Assembly (NCBI GenBank): GCA_021817755.1
Contig: JAKAGC010000250.1
Coordinates: 1 to 6,268 of the forward strand
Origin: Acidobacteriota bacterium
Lineage (GTDB): Bacteria > Acidobacteriota > Aminicenantia > UBA2199
Direction: 5' to 3'
Length of the DNA stretch: 6,268 nt
In this document: positions 1 to 5,075 of the stretch, in pieces
Numbering within the stretch: the first letter of the stretch is position 1
Layout of the letters: every line of letters begins with the position of its first letter
Program-made: the position numbers and the translations under genes
The notes under the pieces: generated by a model
The model's input: only the letters and a program-made list of their open reading frames with translations
What the model was told of the DNA's origin: nothing
Databases searched by the model: none

Positions 1-114
1 AAAATCACATAGAATTAAGTTTTAAATCAGGGATACTATGGGATAGGTAAAATCTTTTAATACTGCTAACACAATTACTTTTAATGGGGAAAGGCAAAAC
101 TTTTTAACCTGGAA

Positions 115-304
115 TTATTTTTCGTAGTGCCCCTTAAAAGATGTGATACTATCTCTTTTTTGTCTTCATAAATCGTGTAAACCAATCGATCAGCCAGATT
201 GACTCTCCGACTGTAAACTTCCTTTGAAAAATATTTCAATCGCTCCGGTTTTCCCAATCCGAGTCTTGATCTACATTTTTTAGGATGTTATTCCTGTAAG
301 TCAT
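115..304 (-). pseudogene. Decayed YoeB/Txe-type mRNA interferase toxin
   Basis: This is a relic of a type II toxin that cleaves mRNA at the ribosome. The old start is an ATG at 304 that overlaps the end of the antitoxin, giving MTYRNNILKNVDQD before the frame runs into a stop at 236-238. A second frame, which happens to be the antitoxin frame, carries the family core: GLGKPERLKY, then YSRRVN, then DRLVYTIYED. These match the YoeB segments that hold the catalytic Glu and Arg. The N-terminal helices (about 20 residues) and a few bases before GLGKPE are missing. Near the end the frame reads RGTTK. Adding one G to the four-G run at 130-133 restores RGHYEK and a stop at 115-117, recovering the family's terminal His-Tyr. 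The frameshifted reading continues to a stop at 81-83. A working toxin is not expected. Family identity is well supported; the exact number of lesions is inferred. Confidence 0.75.
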
Positions 305-560
305 AGAAAGCTTCTGAAACGGATTTAGATTTGATCTTCTTTCCTTGATCTCGCATTTTATGAGATTGCAATAAAGCTTTCAAAGACTGTTTGTCTTTCA
401 AAATGCGAAGGGTTTCCTGTATCCCATCCCATTTATCTTTATCGATAATAACTACCGAACCATTATCTGTGACGATTAGCGTCTCTTCCGAATCTGCTAT
501 TGTCCGTTTTATCAAGTTCGGTAAATCCCGCATTGCATTGTTTATACTCACAGCATTCAT
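288..560 (-). CDS. Phd/YefM-family type II antitoxin
   Basis: Probable antitoxin of 90 residues that would bind its own operator through the N-terminal Phd fold and neutralise a YoeB-type toxin through the C-terminal tail. The start MNAVSINNAMRDLPNLI, then a strand reading EETLIVTDNGSVVII followed by KDKWDGIQETL, is the usual Phd/YefM order: strand, helix, strand with the V-I-x-x-x-x-W block, helix. The charged tail (about 60-90) is the expected toxin-binding part. I start it at the ATG at 560, where family homology begins and a weak GGA lies 7 bases upstream; an ATG at 572 and a GTG at 581 are in frame. The open frame looks intact, but its partner directly downstream, whose start overlaps it, is broken. 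It lies 50-70 bases after the VapB-like gene and may share that promoter. Confidence 0.8.
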   Translation of the reverse strand: MNAVSINNAMRDLPNLIKRTIADSEETLIVTDNGSVVIIDKDKWDGIQETLRILKDKQSLKALLQSHKMRDQGKKIKSKSVSEAFYDLQE

Positions 561-630
561 TTTTTGATCCATTAAAAGCACCGGAAAATCCCGATACTGA
601 TATAATAGACCAAAATTACAAAGAATTCAA

Positions 631-834
631 CTATGGTACCATATCCATGGCTCGATATTTTTCCAGATCTATATCCAGGTCGATTTTCCCTCTTAGTTTT
701 TTACATTTCTTTCGTTTTGTATTTTTGAGTAATTCTTCAAGAGCGGTTTGAATAATCTTGGTTTTATTTTTTTCTCCGGTTTCAATAATCAATTCATTAA
801 TTAATGAATCCGGTATGTTCAATGTTACCCTCAT
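631..834 (-). CDS. vapB: VapB-like ribbon-helix-helix antitoxin without its toxin
   Basis: A 67-residue protein with the plan of VapB antitoxins of the DUF2191 kind: an N-terminal DNA-binding strand MRVTLNIPDSLI, a helix beginning about residue 18, the ETGEKNKTKIIQTALEELL block, then a basic linker and the LRGKIDLDIDL tail ending RAMD. In this family the N-terminus dimerises as a ribbon-helix-helix that represses its own promoter, and the tail wraps a PIN-domain RNase. Here a GGAG sits 6 bases before the ATG, and a consensus promoter with a palindrome in its spacer lies just upstream. The usual vapC should begin at or overlap the stop, but no PIN open frame follows; only a few vapC-like codons can be suspected before the next antitoxin. 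It is therefore probably an orphan, still able to autoregulate. Confidence 0.8.
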   Translation of the reverse strand: MRVTLNIPDSLINELIIETGEKNKTKIIQTALEELLKNTKRKKCKKLRGKIDLDIDLEKYRAMDMVP

Positions 835-851
835 TTGAGTCTCCAGAATAT

Positions 852-880
852 ATTATATGCAGGGGGGAAGCATATGTCAA
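852..880 (-). promoter_or_regulatory. Consensus sigma70 promoter of the VapB-like gene
   Basis: Read on the minus strand: TTGACA (875-880), exactly 17 bases, then TATAAT (852-857). Both hexamers are perfect consensus. Transcription would start near 845, giving a leader of only about 11 bases that is mostly the GGAG ribosome site (841-844) and the spacer to the ATG at 834. A promoter this strong on a small autoregulated gene implies tight repression, consistent with the palindrome between the hexamers. Confidence 0.85.
855..875. promoter_or_regulatory. Probable antitoxin operator, ATATGC-N9-GCATAT
   Basis: A perfect 6-base inverted repeat, ATATGC (855-860) and GCATAT (870-875), with a 9-base G-rich spacer. 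It fills the interval between the -10 and -35 hexamers and touches both, so a bound dimer would block polymerase. Ribbon-helix-helix antitoxins commonly repress through such sites. Assignment to the adjacent VapB-like protein is inferred from position. Confidence 0.55.
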
Positions 881-986
881 TTTATTCTTATTAATTCAAA
901 TGAGCAATATTGTATATTCTTAATCCACTGATGACATTCAGGAAAGATTACCACCCGGTTCTGTATCCTGCCCGCTGATTTTGCCC

Positions 987-1012
987 ACGAATTAAACGAA
1001 TTTGCACGAATT
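987..1012. repeat. Three ACGAATT units at 9-10 base spacing
   Basis: ACGAATT occurs at 987-993, 996-1002 and 1006-1012, that is, with periods of 9 and 10 bases, preceded by the words CCGCTGATTTTG. Similar strings of imperfect GATT/GAATT words are known from dispersed intergenic repeats in several bacterial phyla. I cannot tell from one window whether this is a family with other copies in the genome. No protein-coding signal is present. Confidence 0.4.
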
Positions 1013-1101
1013 ATAGGGGACGGTGAATTAAATGGTTCAATGCTGTATAGTATAAAAATGTCAAATAAAAGATTCATCCTTCTTCCTTGCTCAAAAAAAT
1101 G

Positions 1102-1110
1102 TGATATAAT
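1102..1110 (+). promoter_or_regulatory. Extended -10 promoter of the second antitoxin
   Basis: TGATATAAT: a perfect TATAAT (1105-1110) with TG one base upstream, the extended -10 form that can work with a poor -35. No good -35 hexamer lies at 16-18 bases (CTTCCT at 1082-1087 is the 17-base candidate). The start would be near 1117, and an AAGG at 1126-1129 stands 10 bases before the ATG at 1140. Confidence 0.6.
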
Positions 1111-1139
1111 ATTTAAGGTAAAACTAAGGCAGATTAATC

Positions 1140-1361
1140 ATGGAAGCAGTAAGAAAAATAACTGAAGTAAAAAACAATTCCATATTATTGAAAAACCTTA
1201 ATTTATTTAATAATAAAAAGGTTGAGGTGATTGTTCTGCCTATTTCTGATTCAATCGAAGAACGGTCGAAAACAAAAACCGTTAACCTTCGGAAATTCGC
1301 AGGCAGTATTAAGAAATTCGGCGATGGAATTAAATATCAAAGACAAATCCGTTCAGAATAG
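1140..1361 (+). CDS. Small antitoxin-like protein paired with a dead PIN toxin
   Basis: A 73-residue protein. The first half, KITEVKNNSILLKNLNLF followed by KKVEVIVLPI, has the beta-strand pattern of short antitoxin N-termini whose genes sit before PIN toxins. The second half (about 45-73, RKFAGSIKKFGDGIKYQRQI) is a basic helical tail of the toxin-binding kind. I do not place it in a named family from sequence alone; AbrB-like or a related beta-rich antitoxin class is likely. The main support is context: its own extended -10 promoter, and a vapC relic whose reading frame begins over the stop codon at 1359-1361, the usual antitoxin-toxin overlap. The frame itself is undamaged although its toxin is not. 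Confidence 0.7.
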   Translation: MEAVRKITEVKNNSILLKNLNLFNNKKVEVIVLPISDSIEERSKTKTVNLRKFAGSIKKFGDGIKYQRQIRSE

Positions 1362-1501
1362 GAAAAATAACTGATTATCTATTGGATTAATACATTTTAA
1401 TCGCATACCTAAATGGGAATGGTAAGATCATTTCATAGATCGATGAATTGGCTTTAGAGGTTGAATGATTACCTGTTCCCGTGATCGCTCTGTAGAAAAT
1501 T
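1358..1501 (+). pseudogene. 5' half of a VapC/PIN toxin with four in-frame stops
   Basis: Reading from 1358, the frame gives GKITDYLLD, a stop (1388), YILIAYLNGNGKIIS, a stop (1436), IDELALEVE, a stop (1466), LPVPVIAL, a stop (1493), then KI. This follows the start of VapC-type PIN RNases: the LLDTNILIAYLNGNE block with the first catalytic Asp (codon 1385-1387), then the strand VPVIALGEL that normally holds the second acidic residue. Here the Thr-Asn after the Asp and the Gly-Glu of GEL are altered. The similarity ends at about 1501, exactly where the convergent ATPase gene of the central operon ends. The 3' half of the toxin is absent, and I did not find it at the other side of the operon. 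Certainly inactive; originally partner of the antitoxin at 1140-1361. Confidence 0.75.
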
Positions 1502-2972
1502 AATCTTCCGGTTGAAGAGCCAGAGATTTAATACCTCCTTTACGTCCAAGTCCATATCCCACCCGGTATACATCCGGCATATTGTACCGTTTATCAGACA
1601 TTAGAGAAAATACCCCAAGTGCAATTAAATCCGATATCACACCTTCAGTTCCATCATTCAAGTTTTTCGGGGGAAGCTTGACTTCACTTCCTGTGACCTC
1701 GTCTTTCAATTTTTCCAATGTTTTATATTCTTTCCATTTTATATTAATGTCATTAAAGGCGATAGGTGCATTCAATCCAGCCAATGGTTTCATCAAATTT
1801 TCCACCCAGGGATAATCCTCTTGCATCTCACGAACGCGGATTTTGGATGCCTCTTGTACACCTTTTTTAATACTCTCATAATAAATTGGATACTCAAATT
1901 CCTGACGTAATCTATCTTCTGCTGCTACTCGAAGTGCAGCCAGAAAACTCCTTGGACTAACCTGCCCCATCGAATCCCCAAGGTGGTTGGGTAACCATGT
2001 ATAAGGAAACCCTCTCCTCTGGTCTTTTCCCATCCAGGGGCCGGTTATACTATGAAAAACTTGCTTTTGGGTGTTTTCTTCGTTACGCAGTTTCTCGGGG
2101 AGTATCCATGTGGATTCATAAAGAGTCCATTGTTCAGGAATGATTTTCCAGCATTCATTTCGGAATAACTCACCGTTTTCCGTTTCATTTCCCAGGTATT
2201 GCCATAAAAGTCCATAGAGTTCAGTCCTATTCCAGTATAATTTTACTTTTTCATTAAGAATTTTTGAGGAATCCGGGAAATCCATCCTTACTCCATCGAT
2301 ATGGTCTGGGCGTAAAAATGTTTTCAATCGAATATATCTATATGAACGAAATTCAAGAACAACCTGGAGCAATCCCCTGATTAGTTTTCCCATGGATGCC
2401 CAATCATCCGCTGTGCGATCCAGGGCATCGAATAAAATAAGGTGGGATTGTTTTTTTTCTGTCTGGTATTTGTCTGCTTCACCGATATTTCTTTCCACTT
2501 CCTCTGGGTCTTCATTTACAGCACGAACAATTTCAGGCCATTTGGATTTACAAAATGAATGATCCGGTTTATAAGCTTTAAGTATCTGCTTAAAAACTAT
2601 TGATCTCCAAATTTGCCGTGGCTCAAATTCTGTTAAAAGTTTTTTTAATACGTCTTTTCCCGGGTAATTATCGGGATCCGATTTTTCACCGAAACCTACT
2701 GACACGCGAGTGTCTTCAGTTATACCTGATTTGGGTGCCAGATAATTTATTAACCGGCGATATTCTTTCTTTTGTAAAACAGTCCACCAGAAACTTTTTC
2801 CAGCCCCTCGAATCCCTTCTACCAGCATGGTATCATGATGGAGTGCCTTTTCATGGCCTTTGGGAATAAAAGTATATCGTAGATCGGGTGAATCATTATA
2901 AACTGCTGTTTCGTCTGGTAATGCTTTCTGAATACAACCTCTCACGAATTCAGGAAAAATATTTTTTGTCAT
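1500..2972 (-). CDS. STAND/AAA-like P-loop ATPase of the three-gene cassette
   Basis: A 490-residue NTPase, third gene of the operon, starting in an ATGA overlap with the ParA-like gene. Walker A is GIRGAGKS (residues 53-60), followed by FWW. Walker B is HLILFDALDR (177-186). A strand ending TFLRPD (219-223) and the later SPRSFLAALR (339-348) look like the arginine-bearing sensor positions of STAND/AAA-type switches. The segment DSSKILNEKVKLYWNRTELYGLLW (about 234-257) recalls P-loop ATPases of bacterial conflict systems such as the Sll1717 type. The last 50 residues (TEGVISDLIALGVF, then MPDVYRVGYGLGRKGGIK) have the spacing of a winged helix. No signal peptide or membrane segment is seen, so it should be cytoplasmic. 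Role inferred: a nucleotide-dependent switch acting with the two proteins encoded upstream. Exact family not recognised. Confidence 0.85.
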   Translation of the reverse strand: MTKNIFPEFVRGCIQKALPDETAVYNDSPDLRYTFIPKGHEKALHHDTMLVEGIRGAGKSFWWTVLQKKEYRRLINYLAPKSGITEDTRVSVGFGEKSDPDNYPGKDVLKKLLTEFEPRQIWRSIVFKQILKAYKPDHSFCKSKWPEIVRAVNEDPEEVERNIGEADKYQTEKKQSHLILFDALDRTADDWASMGKLIRGLLQVVLEFRSYRYIRLKTFLRPDHIDGVRMDFPDSSKILNEKVKLYWNRTELYGLLWQYLGNETENGELFRNECWKIIPEQWTLYESTWILPEKLRNEENTQKQVFHSITGPWMGKDQRRGFPYTWLPNHLGDSMGQVSPRSFLAALRVAAEDRLRQEFEYPIYYESIKKGVQEASKIRVREMQEDYPWVENLMKPLAGLNAPIAFNDINIKWKEYKTLEKLKDEVTGSEVKLPPKNLNDGTEGVISDLIALGVFSLMSDKRYNMPDVYRVGYGLGRKGGIKSLALQPED

Positions 2973-4285
2973 ATCCTATTCTCCTCAGGAAAAATCATTG
3001 TTTCCGCCTCTTTTATGAATATCCCCATCGATGCGGAGAGGAGCTGTTCATCCAAACCGGAAGTAGAATTACAGGGATCGAATTCCTGTAATCCTCTGTG
3101 CCAGAAAATTGGTAGCGGGTAATGTGGAGCTTCGGTATCTTCCGGATCAAAGTTGAATAATCCTACTTGCCCGGGGGAAATTTCGTCATAAAGATGGGTT
3201 GAAAATAGTTCCCATGATTGTTGAATAAAATGTTTCAAATGAACTTCCCGGTTCGTTTCGGGCACCATACCTGCAATTATCTGGATTTTCTCCCGTACTT
3301 TTCCAAGATGGGAATAATTCTTCCATTGCTGAAATAGGTAAGCATATGCGCTCCAGGTTTGGGGAGCATCAACCGCAAAAAGGAAAACGTCGGCATCCAT
3401 ACGGGTAATGGTTAAAGCGGCAATATCGTGAAGACCTGCCCTGCTATCAAGTAAAACCACATCCGGTTGAATCTTTGTTTCTAAGGATTCAACCAGTCTA
3501 TTTAAACGGTCGCCCCAGGGTTTAATACCGGTCCCGGAACTATCCATATAACAGCGGGATAATTTAGGCATATATGCACCGGTTTTTCTTCCAAAACAAG
3601 GGGAAACCCGAATTTCTCCGCTCACCCCCTGTGAGATAGGGCTTTGAGCAGTCATATTCTCTAATATTTCATCTCCCTGTTTTTGATCCAGGGCATCTTC
3701 GATAAACCAATCTACGATACCGAAGTCCGGTAGTAAATCATCGGAGGCAGGTAATAAAGTACGACTGATTCCAGGTGATTCCAGGTCTAGGTCGACAATC
3801 AAGACTTTTTTCCCGTTCTTTGCCAGGTGCCATGCCCAGAGTACAAGAGCCGTGGAACGTCCTACTCCACCTTTCACACCATAAAACGTAACCCTACGGT
3901 TTTTAGTTTTTCTCTCTATCGGTTTTCGGGTCCAATCCTGACCAATAATCTGGCGTTCAAGAATCCATATACGTCCTATATTTTCATTAAAAATACAATA
4001 CCGGTCCTCATGTTTAAAATAATCTTCAACTGCTTTTGCTTCACTTGTAAACATATAGATAAATTGACCGGGGGAGGCATAGACTCCCAATTCATCCCTC
4101 ATTTCCGTATTAATTGCACTTAAAACAGATTTATCGTAATCCTTTTCACTACCACTGAGTAAAACCCGTATTTGACCTAGTATGTTCCGAATTAGGACGA
4201 CTTCATTTTTCAGGGCCGGTAATTGGTTTTTTATTTTTTCTACAGCAATTTCCAGTGCCTGGTGAAAGAATACGGAACGATTCAT
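2969..4285 (-). CDS. ParA/MinD-like ATPase with KGGVGR variant Walker A
   Basis: A 438-residue protein in two parts. Residues 1-130 are a helix-rich then mixed segment (FFHQALEIAVEKI near the start, IRVLLSG about 39-45) of no known family. From 131 it is a SIMIBI-class P-loop NTPase: FYGVKGGVGRSTA (134-146), the Walker A' strand VLIVDLDLESPGI (161-173), and DVVLLDSRAG (275-284) as Walker B/switch. The signature lysine of the deviant Walker A is present (K138), but the second lysine of GK[ST]T is arginine (R143). Such KGGVGR proteins are a recognised variant group within the ParA/MinD superfamily. Nucleotide-driven dimerisation is expected from the fold; a chromosome-partition role is unlikely without ParB or parS. 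It overlaps both neighbours by 4 bases, so its amount is coupled to theirs. Confidence 0.88.
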   Translation of the reverse strand: MNRSVFFHQALEIAVEKIKNQLPALKNEVVLIRNILGQIRVLLSGSEKDYDKSVLSAINTEMRDELGVYASPGQFIYMFTSEAKAVEDYFKHEDRYCIFNENIGRIWILERQIIGQDWTRKPIERKTKNRRVTFYGVKGGVGRSTALVLWAWHLAKNGKKVLIVDLDLESPGISRTLLPASDDLLPDFGIVDWFIEDALDQKQGDEILENMTAQSPISQGVSGEIRVSPCFGRKTGAYMPKLSRCYMDSSGTGIKPWGDRLNRLVESLETKIQPDVVLLDSRAGLHDIAALTITRMDADVFLFAVDAPQTWSAYAYLFQQWKNYSHLGKVREKIQIIAGMVPETNREVHLKHFIQQSWELFSTHLYDEISPGQVGLFNFDPEDTEAPHYPLPIFWHRGLQEFDPCNSTSGLDEQLLSASMGIFIKEAETMIFPEENRI

Positions 4286-4713
4286 CTTACCCTCCCATCC
4301 ATATCGGTTTGATATAGAAGATCGATTATATTATCAACAGCCTTTTCATGATTTTTTACACTTTCGAGCCGGATATACTGGCTATTATGATAACGTTGAC
4401 CGATATCCCAATCGTGAAACGGATTCGATCCTATCCCGGTAAAGCTCATAAAAAAAACTCCATTTCGGTTTTCAATAAAATCCCTGAAATGATCCCAGAG
4501 TTCATCGATGTGTTTCCTGAATTTTTTTTCTTTCGGTTTGCCGTCTTCCAATACCAAACCATTTTTAAGCATAATATATTTTAATGCACATTCGGCGGAT
4601 AAACCGAAAACCTGATCCGCATTTGGTAATCGATTATTTTCGATCAGTAATTTCGCATCACTCCAATGTCTCTTTGCTGAATCTTCAAAATCCGGTTGAA
4701 ATGAGCTATTCAA
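4282..4713 (-). CDS. HEPN-like small helical protein, first gene of the cassette
   Basis: A 143-residue protein, nearly all helix. It opens AKRHWSDAKLLIENNRLPNADQ, the arrangement seen in HEPN proteins where a first amphipathic helix is followed by a helix rich in small residues (VFGLSAECALKYIML, 35-49). A KHIDELW motif (67-73) and DWDIGQRYHNS (101-111) follow, then a last helix from 115 to 134. HEPN proteins are often RNases in toxin and antiphage systems, with an R-x4-6-H site; R115 and H122 here form an R-x6-H at the start of the last helix. Whether that is a true active site is not certain. The start is a TTG at 4713, chosen because GGAGGAGGT ends 4 bases upstream and no other start precedes the conserved part. 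It overlaps the ParA-like gene by ATGA. Confidence 0.75.
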   Translation of the reverse strand: MNSSFQPDFEDSAKRHWSDAKLLIENNRLPNADQVFGLSAECALKYIMLKNGLVLEDGKPKEKKFRKHIDELWDHFRDFIENRNGVFFMSFTGIGSNPFHDWDIGQRYHNSQYIRLESVKNHEKAVDNIIDLLYQTDMDGRVR

Positions 4714-4717
4714 GGTT

Positions 4718-4726
4718 ACCTCCTCC
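4718..4726 (-). promoter_or_regulatory. Very strong Shine-Dalgarno for a TTG start
   Basis: GGAGGAGGT, 4 bases before the TTG at 4713. It decides the start of the HEPN-like gene: no ATG or GTG lies in frame between the upstream stop and the conserved helix. A strong ribosome site with a weak start codon suggests expression set by translation and passed on to the coupled downstream genes. Confidence 0.75.
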
Positions 4727-4750
4727 GAGGGTGAGGGGTTATAATTTTTT

Positions 4751-4787
4751 TTCGGATATCCTGTACCCCAATCCTGTAATATCCGAA
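4751..4787. promoter_or_regulatory. Leader inverted repeat with direct repeats in the loop
   Basis: TTCGGATAT (4751-4759) and ATATCCGAA (4779-4787) are perfect 9-base inverted repeats around a 19-base loop. The octamer ATCCTGTA occurs at 4758-4765 and 4771-4778, 13 bases apart. The element lies between the predicted transcription start (near 4803) and the ribosome site of the HEPN-like gene, so it is transcribed in the 5' leader. On the transcript it is followed by A residues and not U, so it is not an intrinsic terminator. It may be an operator or an RNA element; which one is not visible. Confidence 0.55.
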
Positions 4788-4809
4788 TGAAATGAACCTA
4801 TAAAAAGTT

Positions 4810-4838
4810 ATTTTAGCGTATTCAACATCTCAAGTCAA
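4810..4838 (-). promoter_or_regulatory. Sigma70 promoter of the three-gene cassette
   Basis: Minus-strand TTGACT (4833-4838), 17 bases, TAAAAT (4810-4815). One mismatch to consensus in each hexamer and ideal spacing. The start would lie near 4803, giving a leader of about 90 bases that contains the inverted repeat and the strong ribosome site. Confidence 0.7.
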
Positions 4839-5002
4839 TGCTCATTGGCGTCAAATTTCTCTATCGTATGTAATAATTTCTATTTTCTATGGAAGAAGTG
4901 TGTAAATTTTTTTGTGAGTCATCATTTGTCAGGAGAGATCGACTCTAATCAGTACAAAAAATTTTATTATATTCCGTAAGTTTGATGAGTAATTACCCTA
5001 CC

Positions 5003-5031
5003 TTGATTTTAATTGGGGGGAATGCTATATT
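5003..5031 (+). promoter_or_regulatory. Sigma70 promoter of the right-hand operon
   Basis: TTGATT (5003-5008), 17 bases, TATATT (5026-5031), with TG in the extended -10 position at 5023-5024. The start would lie near 5038, giving a leader of about 38 bases before the ATG at 5076. Confidence 0.7.
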
Positions 5032-5075
5032 TTAATCCTTGAGAATATTTCTATTAAAATTTTTTGGAGGTCAAA

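Larger units (their letters stand above)
835..1139. other. Divergent intergenic region between two antitoxin genes
   Basis: This stretch has no supported gene. It carries the minus-strand promoter and operator at 852-880, the plus-strand extended -10 at 1102-1110, and a CGAATT-rich repeat near 987-1012. A 66-codon open frame lies in it on the minus strand (877-1077), but it has no ribosome site and resembles no protein family, so it is not called. Confidence 0.6.
4714..5075. other. Divergent spacer between the cassette and the right operon
   Basis: This 362-base gap holds, from left to right, the ribosome site and leader inverted repeat of the cassette, its promoter (4810-4838), and the plus-strand promoter of the next operon (5003-5031). 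Bases 4855-5000 are AT-rich with no recognisable gene, relic or strong repeat. I looked there for the missing 3' half of the vapC relic and did not see it. Confidence 0.6.

Noticed and set aside
500..751. 83-codon open frame on the plus strand
   Set aside because: It is antisense to both the VapB-like and the Phd-like genes, which have clear family signatures.
877..1077. 66-codon open frame on the minus strand
   Set aside because: No ribosome site, no family resemblance, and it crosses the vapB promoter edge and the CGAATT repeat.
1362..1499. Terminator between the convergent antitoxin and ATPase genes
   Set aside because: No stem followed by a T run was found on either strand; the interval is explained by the vapC relic.
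2969..4285. ParA-like gene as a plasmid or chromosome partition gene
   Set aside because: No ParB gene or parS-like repeats are nearby; the Walker A is the KGGVGR variant, and the operon partners point elsewhere.
4751..4787. Inverted repeat as an intrinsic terminator
   Set aside because: The T run lies before the repeat on the plus strand, and on the minus-strand transcript the stem is followed by A and not U; it also lies inside the leader.
4584..4790. 68-codon plus-strand open frame over the start of the HEPN-like gene
   Set aside because: It runs antisense through the strong ribosome site and leader inverted repeat of the cassette and resembles no protein.
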